Source: Filobasidium wieringae (Eukaryota > Basidiomycota > Tremellomycetes > Filobasidiales > Filobasidiaceae). From it: 64,000 nucleotides of DNA. Position 1 is the stretch's first letter. The number at the start of each line of letters is the position of its first letter. Location of the stretch: positions 496,001-560,000 of the forward strand of contig BCIV01000010.1 of assembly GCA_001600055.1 (NCBI GenBank). The letters are read 5' to 3'. Position numbers and translations under genes: made by a program. The notes beneath the pieces are model-generated. The model did not search any database. It was not told the origin of the DNA and was given only the letters and a program-made list of their open reading frames with translations. Positions 27,429 to 41,570 of this stretch are shown here, in pieces.

Positions 27429-28856
27429 ATGCCAGTCCACCGGATCAGAACATCTTTTGAAGTCCTGATTACCGACAACAATCCTACATACGATAGCACT
27501 TCTACAGGCGGACTCGCGAACGATCTGAATCTGATGCAGCGCTCTGGATCCCAAAGCACCGTACCTAATGCATCAATGGCTCGTATGATGCTGGCTCCTG
27601 TAATAAGAGCTTTTCGGCTGCTCAGGCTACCTATTCCTACCCATCTTCCTGCCTCTCCATCCGGTCTCTTATCGCCCATCGTAACCCACGTAGTGGCAGG
27701 TCTTCGAAGACTGGATCTCTCTTTTGATCCCCGGAAAACCTTCGACAAACTGTCCAGACACCATTTCACCGTTTTTAATAGCGCACTATGGGTCCTCCTC
27801 GCATCGCTCGCTGCCGTCAATCTATACATCATGGATTCTCTCGTTCTCAAGATCGTTATCCCCATCGCTTACTCAATCGCTGTCATCCTCCCGATCTCCT
27901 CTCAGTTCATATTCCCTGCGACCCCCGTTCTCATGTGGGTTCTGGTGTTCTTCTGTGCAAGGTACATCCCTTCAAGCTGGCGACCAGGCATACATGTCGT
28001 TTTGCTTCCCACTTTGGAATCGGTTTTATATGGGGCCAATATATCGGATCTCTTAACCCGCTACACGCACCCCGTCTTGGATATTATGGCATGGTTACCG
28101 TACGGCGTGGGACATTTCGCCATACCAGGAATACTTGCGTTAATCTTATGGGCATTCGGTCCTCGGGGTGCCCCTCAATTTTTCGGCAAAGCATTTGGCT
28201 TCATGAACCTCTCGGGTGTCCTTTGTCAGCTCTTCTTTCCGTGTGCAGCGCCTTGTAAGCACGGTGATCTATACTGAAGGCAGTACGCAATAAGAGTATG
28301 CTCATCCACTTGCTGATTAGGGTATGAAATCATACACGGCCTGGTACCCGCTGATTATAGCATGCCAGGTTCTCCTGGAGGGCTCATGCGTATTGATAGG
28401 ATATTTGGTACTCAAGGGTATACCAACACTTTCGGTTCCGCTCCTCTGGTATTCGGGGCGTTTCCATCCCTTCACTCTGGCTGCGCTACCATGGAGGCCC
28501 TCTTTCTCACTCACTTCTTCCCTCGATTCAAAATGGTCTACTGGTCCTATGTTGGCATACTTTATTGGAGCACCATGTATCTCACGCATCACTACCTGAT
28601 CGATGTCGTTGGGGGGGGCTGCTTGGCTCTGGCTAGCTTCTTCTACTTTATGCCGAAAGAATTCAAAGACCTGGAGGCCGAAATAGACTGGGAGAAAGCT
28701 AGGGGCAGTAAAACTCGGGGTCCCAACGAACACCACAACGCGCAAGAGTATGATCTGGTTAGCGAGGAGGGCGGTGACTTGGATATAGACGAAGCTATCC
28801 GGGATTTGGAGGCTTCCAACGTAGAGTCAGGCCAGCAGCATGGAGTTCCTCGATAA
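27429..28856 (+). CDS. AUR1: Inositol phosphorylceramide synthase AUR1/IPC1
   Basis: The enzyme transfers phosphoinositol from phosphatidylinositol to (phyto)ceramide in the Golgi and is the target of aureobasidin A. The ATG at 27429 precedes a cytosolic N-terminus and a series of hydrophobic helices. One intron (about 28255-28320) joins CAAP to WYEIIHGLVPADYSMPGSPG. The lipid phosphatase-like catalytic motifs are intact: GYTNTFGSAPLVFGAFPSLH SG and TMYLTHHYLIDVVGGG, providing the two His and the Asp of the triad. An acidic, Gln/Glu-rich cytosolic tail of about 60 residues ends at the TAA 28854. Start and length fit basidiomycete IPC1 proteins. Confidence 0.93.
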
Positions 28857-29052
28857 CTAGACGTCGCTTGACTGACATGACTGAAATCGGTCGGTAGATG
28901 TAATTATATAATTCGCATAATGGGGTCACGTGACAGCAACGTAACCTAGATTACACATCAATCGACATGGCCACACGGCCACGACGATCCTGATGTGTTT
29001 GACCGTTTTATGTTAACTCTGCTTACAAACTCCACCGTGTAGTGTTCACAAT

Positions 29053-29867
29053 ATGGCTACCTCAAGACCTCTCGACAATTCCAATCCGACAGTATATTCC
29101 ACCGCGCAGTTAGTTGCGCACAAGGACACCAAGTCTACGCCTTCGGAGCAGCTTGCAGCCATATGGAATTCCCTCATCGAAGATGGGGAACAAATGGAGC
29201 GCTCCTACTCAGGTGCGAACGCAGAATCCAGTCCTATAAAGGCTCATCCTATCGAGCCGGAACTCCGAGAGGATATCGATGAACAGGAGGTCTTTGGTAA
29301 GATCCTTTTTAGAAGTAGAAGCCTGACATAGTCCATCAATACTCATCTCTGCTCCGCAGATCTGCTGAGGTCTATCACAGACCCGGAACATCCACTAACT
29401 CTAGAGCAGTTAGCGGTGGTCTCTCCCTCTCAGATACAAGTGTCCAACCGCGTGGGTAAAGAGCGTGTTCTAGTCACCTTCACGCCTACAGTCACACACT
29501 GTGGACTGGTGACGCTTATTGGTACTGCTCAACACATTAGGAATCGCCGAGTTACCTAAGCTGACGAAGCGCGTCTTTAACCAGGTCTGACTCTACGTGT
29601 TCGTTTATTACGAGCGCTCCCGCCTCGATACAAAGTGGATATCAGGATTCAGAAGGGGATGCACGAGAGCGAGAATGCGGGTAAGTCTATGTGATGATCG
29701 ACCATCTCCGATACAGTCCTTATCAAGCCGCGGTACATGCAGTAAACAAGCAATTGAACGACAAGGAACGAGTACAAGCCGCTCTAGAGAATTCGCATCT
29801 GCTCGGCGTTGTGGAAGGTTGCCTCTCAACTGCGCACAAGCGGGGCGAGGTGATCGCGGCTCAATAG
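29053..29867 (+). CDS. CIA2: Cytosolic iron-sulfur assembly component 2 (MIP18/FAM96 family)
   Basis: This subunit of the CIA targeting complex delivers Fe-S clusters to cytosolic and nuclear proteins. The ATG at 29053 opens a variable N-terminus of about 80 residues. Later exons give [40 protein letters not shown] with the conserved reactive Cys, [18 protein letters not shown], and [18 protein letters not shown]. Introns lie at about 29297-29360, 29521-29583 and 29682-29732. The protein ends GEVIAAQ at the TAG 29865. It is convergent with SEC4, about 210 bp apart. Confidence 0.92.
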
Positions 29868-30076
29868 CAAGTCCCCCCCGGCGAATGCAAAGCGAGACCC
29901 TGTAGTCAAGATATTCAGATATAATGTTGTACACTTAACGATGGTTCGATATATCGAGAACCAGTGGCCATTGAGCCTTCATACCACACGCAACAAGCTA
30001 TACAATTACTGAGAAGTTAGATCGAGATCAATTACCGTCCAGGTGACAAACGTTGTTGCAGGCTTTCGGTCAACGC

Positions 30077-31103
<1,027 letters not shown>

Positions 31104-31479
31104 TGTACTAGGCAATGATCAGATTGCTCGATAAATTCCTGAAGGACATACATGGGCAATCATAAGTGTTCAGCATCTGAGCATTAAATGCTACATGGTT
31201 ATCTGTAAACTTACGAATAGGCGTATAAACACGAAGGGTCCAATCCGAGATGCTTGTAGATGAAAGCCCTCGAATGAATTATGGGAACGAAGTTACGAAA
31301 CAGCGAACAGCATAGGTCATGATACCTAATAATGATTGATTATCATTCTGCATCCACCGATTGCCCGTATCGGTCGGTGGGCGCTGGCTTGTTCCACGCG
31401 ACCAGAGGTCAAGATCGTTCCGCGGATCTCACGCGTTGTGATTCTATGGGTATACAAGGAGACGGTAACAAAGCTATGT
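31104..31479. other. Intergenic region, SEC4 promoter side
   Basis: The 376-bp gap lies between the SEC4 start and the stop of VPS27, both on the minus strand. No coding or repeat signal was seen. The SEC4 promoter and leader should lie here. Confidence 0.35.
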
Positions 31480-33672
31480 TTACAACTCAATTAACAATTC
31501 CTCCTTCGGGTAGCTCTTTGTCTGTGGGACTCTCATTTCATGGGTCAAAGTGGATACATCGTGTGTTGGAGCGCTGGGTAAGGAGAAGATTTGGAGAGCG
31601 GGATCCGAGACGTCCTGTTGTAGGTTTCGGTTTGCGTCTGGATACAAGTGTGAAGGATAAGCTCCATTTGGATACGCTGATACAGTCGGACGGGGTGGAG
31701 AAAAGTCCCGATCGCGACCAGAAAAGTCGTTGTACAAAGGCGTAGTATAGGGGGACCCATTTGGCATAAGAGAGTCTTGAGTGCTCGGGATTGCCATATT
31801 ATGAAAATCGTTGTCTCGATACGGATCGAACCTAGCCGACGAGGGCACGTCCTGGTTTGACCAAGGTGTTGTCGTAGCCAAATCCGGTTGATTATACCCT
31901 AGATTCAGAGGCGATGGCACGGCATACGGGTGTTGTTGAGTAAGATATTGTTGCTGTTGTTCTTTCTCTCTTTGCAAGCGATCGTATGTTCGGACAGACT
32001 GCATCAACTGATTATGCATATCAGCCAAAATACCTATGATGTAATAAAGTCAGCTCCGAGAAAGAAGCGGAAGGATTGGTACTAACGGTATTTAGTCCCT
32101 TTCTCGTCGAGATTCTTGTGTAATTTATCAGCTAGAACGGCCGCCTGATCGTGGAGGCCACGGGCATGAGGGAACTTGACAAGGTTGTTATCGCCAAAAC
32201 CGACAGCATGATCGACCGTCTGAGCGAATGTCAACAATGTCTCCGTCTCTCTGGTTGACAGATCGTATGTCGGAAGTGGCTGCGATACGACCATCAGCTC
32301 AATGTTGGGCGATCATAATGGATTGCGTTACGGCGAACCTTGAGTCCAGTCTCGTCAGGAATGCCTGGAGCGCTCGGTCGTACCTGTTTCATCTCCGCCA
32401 GGCTCGCTTCGATGGCGAGGCGAAATTCCTCGTCTTCAAGTGGAATGTCGTCCGTGCCTTCCAGCTGTCTGCCATCGATAACGGGCTGTGATCCTGCTAC
32501 GAAGCTATTGTGATTGCCCTCTGCTAAGGAAAGTGAGATCGCTCGTTGCAGATCCGCATCAAATTGATCTGCGCGCACTGAGCGCTTTGCGGGGACTGCA
32601 GGTGTGCTGGGATCATTCCTATGTGTAGAAGATCCGGTAAATCGCTAGTCAGTAATTCCGGTCTCGCCATGACGTACTTGCTCAGTCGGCCTTTCCCCGC
32701 TTTAGTATAACAAGGTTCGCAAACGCGAACCTCTTGTAATATACCCAAATCCGGTAACTTCATAGCTTTACTTGAACAAGCTTGATCAAAAACAAGACCA
32801 CAATTGCGGCAATGATGCTTCCGATTTGTGAATGTGAACGCTGACCGGCATCGCATGCAGGAATCAGAATCGACCCAGGAGGGAGGCGTAGCAGTGGTAA
32901 GCAGATGCGATGCGACATTTGTAGGAGCCGAAGGAAACGAAACGCCTGAGGATATTGAACTTGTCAATCAGTGCTCAAATTACGGGAGTGATAAGCTAGG
33001 GTCAGTGGCTCGAACCTGAGGCTTTCAACTCTCGATACATTTCAGGCAAATAGCTCAAGCTGCTCTTTGTTTCAAAGCTGATAGCCCACTGTTGAAATAG
33101 CTCAAGAGCCATCTTGCGCACTTGAGGGTTGGTAGCCTAATAATGGCAACTGAGCTTTTATGAGACGCGGAGAATCTCCAATCTACGGACCGGTGCTCGG
33201 ATTACGCCCATCATCTCTCCCACAAACTCCTTGCCAGCGACCTCCTGTAGAAAGTGATCCCCTCCATTTTTTATGCACGTATCGGTAAGCTGGTACGGAG
33301 CGCAAATTTTTAGTAGTGGCTACATAGGAAGCGGGTGTTCAGAATAGTCAACGAGATACTCACCCCCAAAGCAGACATCTGTACCCGACCATTTTTGTTC
33401 GCTATCCGGCTCTTCAGACTCTGCATAGCTGCGCGAGGAGGTATGGTTTTCGAACGTATCATGTCACATATTTCGAGATTGAGAGCGATGTCCTCGGATT
33501 CAGGCCAAGGAAGGTTTAGCGGAGAACAAGCCTTTTCTATATGCCGGTTACAATAGGCAAATATGTCGTAAATAGGTTGAGATGAAAGGGAGATCATAAC
33601 GCGCTAGTCGAACTTACCTATGAGCTCTTCTATTTGTGGGTTGGTGTAGGAACCCCATATCCAAGATGCCAT
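31480..33672 (-). CDS. VPS27: ESCRT-0 subunit VPS27 (VHS-FYVE-UIM)
   Basis: VPS27 sorts ubiquitinated membrane cargo at endosomes and recruits ESCRT-I. The ATG at 33672 gives [18 protein letters not shown], the start of a VHS domain that continues through [11 protein letters not shown] and [17 protein letters not shown]. The FYVE domain shows [10 protein letters not shown], the PI3P-binding RKHHCRNCG and VRVCEPCY. Two ubiquitin-interacting motifs follow: [13 protein letters not shown] and [16 protein letters not shown] helical core ([14 protein letters not shown]...) expected to pair with Hse1 comes next, then a Gln/Pro/Tyr-rich tail ending LLIEL at 31480. Three PSAP tetrapeptides are visible (before FYVE, after UIM2 and near the C-terminus), the class of motif bound by Vps23/TSG101. 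Confidence 0.92.
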
Positions 33673-34450
33673 CGTAGGTTGGCAGAAACGCTAGCTCGAC
33701 TACTAGAATCGTTTAAGTGTACCAGTTGGGAGAAGCTAGCCCACTTCGATGTCAGGCTCGCTCATAAACAAATTCCTCGATGACGAAAGCACTTTAGCCT
33801 TAGGGACCACTGTCTCAGTCCAGTTTGGGAGTTCTTCTGAGATGGAGGCGGTTCTGCGCTGGCTCTGAGCACAATCAGGCGGACGAGGCTACTAATCAAC
33901 GGAGGGGCAAAGTGCTGAGCTGGTGATCGATTACGACTTACGACTTGATAGCGGTCGACGCCGTGAAACGCGTGAGAAAGCTTCGATAGAGTCGCTCATC
34001 ACCCTACGGACCTGAGCATTACTACCACTACTGCACTAACTATAACGAGCAGACCCTGTATCGCAGCGAGCAAGCAACCACAAATTCGATTCATCCACCT
34101 GATTCTCAGCTTGACCACAGAACTGTGAGACTCAGCCGTAGGCAGGAAATCGATTCGTCACTGGACACCCACAACCTGGGGAATAGCAACGTTTCGGACT
34201 TGTGGCAATCGCTCATTCAGCTACTTGTCTTCTATCAGAATAGAAACCGAGAAAAGCTGAAGCCCAAAATCGTTTGATCAATCGGTCACTTCACACCGGT
34301 CTCCGTGGCAAAGTAACTTGACCGGACAGATCCATCGAAACAATTTCCAAGGAACCGGAGCTTGAGGCCAACTTATCGGACGCTGTGCACAGTCTTCGCC
34401 TTTCCGCATAGTGTGCAGGTGCTTTGAAAGTAGTAACCACGCCTCATACG
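33673..34450. promoter_or_regulatory. Divergent promoter region of VPS27 and RPB1
   Basis: Some 778 bp separate two divergent start codons. No gene is supported. The region presumably carries both promoters and long leaders; no specific element could be assigned by eye. Confidence 0.4.
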
Positions 34451-37400
34451 ATGCCCTTCGCTCAATCAAACGCGCCGGTTCGGCCTGTCAAGGAGATACA
34501 ATTTGGAATTCTCAGCCCCGAAGACATCGTCAGTCGCGGTTTGTTTATAGTGGAAAGCTTCGGACTTTCAGTTGATCCTGTGTACGTGTTAATGTTTAAA
34601 TAGAAAGCATACTCAGTTGCAAAGATTGAGTTCCCGGAGGTCAATGATGAGAATGGCAAGCCTAGAAAGGGAGGACTGATGGACCCACTAATGGGTAGTA
34701 AGTATTCTGCATACGTTTTCATACCTTGCGAATACTTCTCTGAAATTTACATATTCCATCTTCTCCCAACAGCTATTGATCGGAACACGAGTTGCGAGAC
34801 ATGCGGAGAGGGAATGTCGGAATGTCCTGGTCATTTCGGACACATCGAACTGGCTCGACCTATCTATCATCCAGGTACTTGAGGATTGGGTGAAGCGCTT
34901 CGATTTGACTATTTACTAATCTGTTGTTATAGGTTTCATGATCAAAGTGAAAAAGATTCTTGAATGTATCTGTACGAATTGCGGTCGTCTCAAAATTGAC
35001 GAACAGGTATGGCAATGCCGTTTCCTGACGATCCAGTTGTTGTATTTCAAGCTCAAACCTGTTCAATCAGGGCGAACCAGCTCTTTGGGAATTGTTGGGC
35101 CGCCTTCAACCGAAGTATCGATTGAAATACGTTTGGGAAAAGGCTAAAGGTAGTTTCGTCTGTGCTGAGACAGAACAGCCTGAAGACGAGGCAGTTGCAA
35201 GTCCTTTGGGTCATGGTGGTTGCGGTCATCGGCAACCTCTCATACGAAAAGAAGGCTTGAAGATGTTTACGGTTGACAAAAAGGCTGCGGATGACGAGGA
35301 CTCCAAGGCGAAGAAGGCGAGTATCTGTTTGAACTATCCCTGTGGGATTTTTAGTCGTGTTAACGCTTGTCGTTATTTCAAGCAGGACGGGGCTGTCCGG
35401 CCTCCTGAGAAGCGAATAATGACCGCATTAGATTGCTACAACGTTCTCAAGAAAATACCTGCCGATGACATGGAGGCCATGGGACTTTCTGCGGAATTTG
35501 CACGACCTGAATGGATGATTTTGACCGTATTGCCAGTGCCACCTGCTGCAGTTCGACCCTCAGTGGCTTCACCAGGCAAAGCGAGCGCACAGGATGACTT
35601 GACGTACAAGCTGGCTGAAATCATCAAAGCCAATGGAAGCGTCCAAAAAGCTGAACAGGAGGGTAGCCCACATTATATCATCAACAACTTTGTCGAGCTG
35701 TTACAGGTAAGAATTGACGTCGGCGTGGACATATGTTTGGAGTCCCAGCTCACACAATCTTGTCAACGATTAGTACCATGTCTGTACTTATATGGACAAT
35801 GATTACGCCGGAGTACCAACTGCCAAGCAGAAAGGAGGTAGACCCATCAAATCTATCCGTGCTCGTCTAAAGGGAAAGGAAGGGCGATTACGAGGAAATC
35901 TGATGGGAAAAAGAGTGGACTTTTCGGCTCGAACAGTCATCACCGGTGATCCATTACTCGATTTGGACCAAGTCGGCGTGCCGCGTAGCATTGCTATGAA
36001 CCTCACTTACCCGGAGCGAGGTATGGACCTAATCAGCAGATATCACAATATGGTCTTCATCTGTACTGATTGAAACCTACGGTCTTAGTGACGGTACACA
36101 ACCGCGACAAGCTTCACCAATTAGTCGAGAATGGACCAGCAACCTATCCAGGCGCGCGATTTGTGCTTAAGGATTCAGGCGAGCGAATCGATCTCAAGTA
36201 TCGGCGGTCCAATGTTCCATTGCAACTGGAGTTCGGGTGGATAGTCGAGCGGCATTTGATTGACGGAGAGTGAGCCCCACTCAAACCGTTTTGCCAGCGC
36301 CTGGATTCTGACACATGAGTTGATCTGTCGAAGTTACGTGCTGTTTAATCGACAGCCTTCTTTGCATAAAATGTCGATGATGTGTCATCGTGTCAAAGTT
36401 CTGTTCTACTCTAGTCAGTCGATAACAGGTCTGCGTTTGTAAAGTTGGGGGTGCTGAACCGTTTCTCCCGCAAGCCTTCCGTCTGAATCTCTCTGTGTAA
36501 GCAGTTTTTCTTCCGCCTAAATGCACGATATTGACGTCGATATCTTCCAGAACATCTCCTTACAATGCGGATTTCGATGGTGACGAGATGAATTTGCAGT
36601 CAGTATGACTGGCGGCATGACGATCGAACCTTGATTACTGACACCCTCTGCGGCTTCTCCCAGCGTTCCCCAGAGTGAGGAGACACGCGCAGAGCTGCAA
36701 CAAATTGCATGGGTCCCTCGCCAGGTAGATCTGGTCGAGATGTCTATAAGAAACGGTGGTCTGACAATTTTGGCATGTAGATCATCTCGCCGCAAGCAAA
36801 TAAACCGGTCATGGGTATCGTTCAGGACACGCTCTGCGGACTTAGGAAGTTCACTCTTAAAGACGGGTTCTGCGACTGGGCGCAAGTTCAAAATATCCTA
36901 CTATGGTTACGAAATTGGGATGGTACGATTCCGACTCCTGCGATTCTCAAACCCAAACCACTGTGGACGGGAAAACAGCTCCTGAGTATGTGCATACCCA
37001 AGGGTATCAACGTTTCTAAAGTCAACTCTAGCAAACCGTCCCCGATCGATGACACGGACGAAAACGTTTTGGTGGAAGACGGAGAAATCTTGCACGGAAC
37101 GATTGTCAAAGCTATGGCTGGAGCCCAGAACAACGGGTTGATACATGTGATCTTCCGGGAAAAAGGCCATATCGCTGCGCGGGACTTCTTTTCTACAATC
37201 CAGAACATGATCGACTTTTGGCTCCTTCATTATGGGTTCTCTGTAGGGATAGGTGATACGATTGCGGATCGTACCACGATGTCTATGATAACAAACCGTC
37301 TGAGAGAGGCGAAAGAAGAAGCTGCATTGATCATGCGTGAAGCTGAGCAAAACGTGCTGACTCCCGAACCTGGGATGAAAGTTAGGGAGACATTCGAGCA

Positions 37401-40400
37401 TCTAATGAAAGGAGAGCTCAACAAAGCACGAGACTTTGCTGGTGAATCTGCACAGAAAAATCTTAAAGCAGACAACAATGTGAAGCAGATGGTCGTTTCT
37501 GGATCCAAAGGGTCATTCATCAATATCTCACAGATGTCAGGATGTGTGGGCCAGCAAAACGTGGAGGGAAAGCGTATCAATTTTGGATTTCGGCATCGGT
37601 CGCTGCCCCATTTTGCGCAAGACGATTTTGGACCAGAAGCAGGAGGATTTGTGGAGAACTCGTACTTGAGAGGTTTGACGCCGCAAGAGTTCTTCTTCCA
37701 TGCCATGTCTGGGCGAGAGGGTCTTATCGATACAGCTGTAAAAACTGCTGAAACGGGATATATTCAAAGACGTCTAGTCAAAGCTATGGAGGACGTGATG
37801 ATCTGCTATGATGGAACTGTACGCAACTCCGCAGGAGACGTCCTACAGATGCTCTATGGGGAGGATGGTATGGATGGAGCCGCAATGGAGAGACAGGTCA
37901 GTGCCACCCCTTGCAGCTAAAGGGAAGCTTTCGATCCTCGCGACTGACAAGCCGTGCTGTTGCCCCACATTTGTAGACTTTGGATCTGCTGAAGTTGTCA
38001 AAAGATGCTTTCAAGAAAGCGTACAAGGTAGACTTACTGGACAAGAAATTTGATCTTCCTAAACACCTTCTCCAAGCTGGTCTTCTGGACAACATTCCGG
38101 AGGTTCAATCTGTTTTGGATGAGGAATATGCGAACCTGAAGCATCACCGCAGGGAACTGCGGCGCATATTTCCGGACGGCGACTCGTCCCGTCCCTTACC
38201 TGTCAATATACAGCGAATCATCCAGAATAGCCGACAAGTCTTTACGATTGACACCCGGAAAGCAACCAATCTCAGCCCAGTATCTATCGTGCGTAAGGTC
38301 AATGAACTAGCAGACAGTCTGGTTGTGATGCGCGGCGAGGACAAGCTCAGTGTGGAAGCGCAACACAATGCTACAATCCTTTTCAAATCGCTACTATATG
38401 GCAGTTTGGCGGTACGCCCTCTTCTGCTTCGTCATCATCTTACAGCAGAAGCTTTCGAATGGGTCGTCGGTGAAATCAAGAAGAAATTCCTAGCCTCGAT
38501 TGCGGATCCTGCGGAGATGTGCGGAGTCTTAGCTGCACAGTCGATTGGAGAACCAGCCACTCAAATGACATTGAATACCTTCCATTATGCTGGAGTAGCC
38601 TCCAAAAACGTTACGCTTGGAGTGCCCCGCTTGAAGGAAATCATTAATGTTGCGGAACGGATCAAGACCCCTATCAATACCATCTTTTTCGACTCCTCTA
38701 TCAACCAGGACAAAGTAAAGACGAAAAGAGTGACGGCCAAGCTCAAGTACGTTGATATTGAGCGGCTTACATCCAGAGTGGAAATCCACTATGACCCTGA
38801 ACCGAACGACACATACATTGAGGAAGACAAGCATTTCGTTCGGGCCATGTGGGAGATGCCCGACGAGAGGAATGAATCTGTCCTTGACCGATTGTCACCA
38901 TGGGTTCTGAGGTTCGTGCTGGATCGAGCGAAGATGCAGGACGCGGAAATCGAGATAGACACGGTCGAACGACGTATTAACGAAATTTTCAATCTTGGCT
39001 CCCACGACCTCCATGTTTGTCCTTCGACTCAGAATTCTCGGAACTTGATTATCCGCGTTCGAATGGTATTGGAAAGCAAAGGAGAAGCTGAGGATGCCGA
39101 TACCGAAAACGTTCAAGATACCTTACGACGAGTGGAAAAAGCTATCTTGGCGATCGAAATGAGCGGGATCAAAGGAATTGAACAGACTTTCATCCAAGAG
39201 GGGAAGCGTACCATCGTCAGAAACGGCGATTTCGACAAGAATCATAAGGAGTGGTATATCGAGACCTCTGGAAAGGATGCAAAGGAAGCGCGTGACACAG
39301 CTAGCGGAAAATATGCTGGACTGACCAATTTCAGAGATATCTTGTCTGTTGATGGCGTTGATGTGTCCCGAACATATTCAAACAATTCCTTTGAGGTATA
39401 CGAAGCTCTTGGTATCGAAGCAGGACGTGCTGCTCTGCTGAAGGAATTGCGTGGAGTTATCGAGTTCGACGGGTCATACGTAAATTACCGTCATCTGGCC
39501 CTGCTCTGTGACGTGATGACGCAAAGGGGGAAATTGATGTCAATCACTCGTCATGGAATCAATCGGACAGACGCTGGAGCTCTAGCAAAATCCTCCTTCG
39601 AAGAGACCGTAGAGATATTGATGGAAGCGGCGGCCATGGGCGAGAAGGATGACTGTAAAGGTGTCGCCGAGAATGTGTAAGTCCAGAATTACCGGTTACA
39701 ATGATGTTGACTAACGATTTTGTTGACTTGCGATAGTTTGATCGGTCAGGTTGCAGAAATGGGGACCGGTCTCTGTCAAGTCACTCTCGATCTGGAATTG
39801 CTTCATGATGTTCGCCCTGATGCGCAGGGAGATCTTGCTCGATGGCAGTTACAGCAGGCTGGGGCGATGACACCGGGTGGAGGTGTTCTTGGCATGATGA
39901 CGCCTTATGACAATGGAGATATCATGCAGGATACAGGCAAGGTATACGATGCTGTCTTCAGGTTAGTCCGTTTGCGTTCTTGTGTCGTCGAGCCATGTTA
40001 ATTACTCCGACTGTAGTCCGGTTGGAGCTGCCGGTACACATGACGGTTTCGGAGCCGACAACACCATGCCATATGGTATGTCTCCTATGGGCCAACCAAG
40101 CCCACGAGGGGCCGGCAGTTACAGTCCATCCAGTCCAGGATACTCCCCGAGCTCGCCTTTCATTACGTAAGTACTCCCTCTTGCCCATCTTATATGCAAT
40201 GATCTGCATGCTGAACTTATCATTCTTAGTTCGCCCGCCTATGGGACTTCACCCTCGTCACCTGCATTTGGCTCAAGTACTCCATGGGGTGCCACTTCTC
40301 CAGGTTATTCGCCACAATCTCCCGGTTTCAACGCCTCACCATCCAGCCCAAACTTCTCACCGAGCTCGCCCCAATACTCTCCCAGTTCCCCAACCTACTC

Positions 40401-41524
40401 TCCGACCAGTCCAGCTGGTGGGAGACGTGCGTGGCCTACAAGCCCGTCTTACAGTCCAACGTGAGTTCACCGCAAGAACAGGAATTCTCGAATCTCGCTA
40501 ACAACGAGGTCCTCGCGTCCTTACCTCTACAACAGATCCCCTATGGGAGCTTATTCTCCGACTTCTCCTCAATACTCGGTGCGTTGTGCTATTCTTTTAC
40601 TAATCAGGTTAAGAACTGATCAATTACATATACCAGCCTGCATCACCTGCTTTCTCGCCTGCGTAAGTGTTGATCGATTCAAACGATACGCATGTGGCAG
40701 CCAGCTGATAAAACCTTTCTTGAGTAGCTCTCCAGCATTCTCACCAGCCTCCCCTGCCTTCTCGCCGGCGTCCCCTGCCTTCTCGCCGGCTTCTCCAGCG
40801 TTCTCCCCTGCTTCTCCAGCATTCTCCGTAAGTGTATTGATCGATCAATCGAAGACTTCACGCTCATACCTGATCACCATATCTGGATTCGGTCGTTAGC
40901 CTGCAAGCCCAGCTTTCAGCCCTGCCTCTCCTGCCTTTTCGCCTACTTCTCCATTCTCCGGACAAGCTTACTCGCCGGCTTCTCCCGCATACTCGCCTGC
41001 GTAAGTCCTGCCAATATAGGTGTGATTTTACTTCGTTCTAATCACATATTTTGGTTTCCGTCTGAACAGGAGCCCTGCCTTCTCACCTACGTAAGCGATA
41101 GTTCCGATTGTGCTGTGCGAGCATGCATTGATTTTCCGACAATAGGTCCCCAGCTTATAGCCCGACCTCTCCTGCTGGACATTACAGTCCGAGGTAAGCT
41201 CAGAGGCAGTCGGCTCTTGTATCAGCAGGATCTGCCCCACTGATCTTCGCCTTGATTCTGTCTCCGCCATCTCGATAGAAGCCCAGCCTAGTAAGTGTTT
41301 CGAAAGTCCATACCGTCCCATGCGCCTTCTTATAACTTGTCCTTTTACAAAGCTCCCCCACAAGTCCAGCATTGTAAGGCTCCCGTGTGATGCTGCGCCC
41401 GGCTTCGCCATTTCACTGACCTGAGTTCAATTTCTGTAGTTCGCCGACTTCCCCCACTTACAAAAATCCCACAAAGCCCCCTCAGAACGGCTACAGCTCA
41501 GCATCGGGGCAATCTCGTCGGTAA
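34451..41524 (+). CDS. RPB1: RNA polymerase II largest subunit RPB1
   Basis: RPB1 is the catalytic largest subunit of Pol II. Exon 1 (34451-34528) encodes 26 residues ending FGILSPEDI. Exon 2 from 34604 gives [20 protein letters not shown], and LMGTIDRN is formed across the next intron. The zinc-binding clamp shows [20 protein letters not shown]. The active-site loop [10 protein letters not shown] is at 36564-36593. Other landmarks are [16 protein letters not shown], the bridge-helix region [20 protein letters not shown], and [20 protein letters not shown] (trigger loop). The C-terminal heptad domain starts near 40090 and is split by at least ten introns. It ends in a non-heptad tail [12 protein letters not shown] with the stop at 41522-41524. 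Many heptads have Phe at position 1 and Ala at positions 4 and 7. The body is full length and intact. Confidence 0.96.
40017..41524 (+). repeat. RPB1 C-terminal heptad-repeat exons
   Basis: The heptad domain is encoded by eleven small exons: 40017-40166, 40230-40460, 40536-40578, 40637-40662, 40728-40827, 40900-41000, 41070-41090 (21 nt), 41146-41193, 41279-41290 (12 nt), 41353-41373 (21 nt) and 41440-41524. All joins keep one frame and rebuild Y/F-S-P-x-S-P-x units. The exon 40728-40827 is almost pure FSPASPA tandem repeat. Eight of the ten introns are phase 2, six of them interrupting codon 4 of the heptad. Confidence 0.85.
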
Positions 41525-41570
41525 AAGTAACTCGCCCAGAAATCCTGCCTCAAACAAGCATGATATTTAT

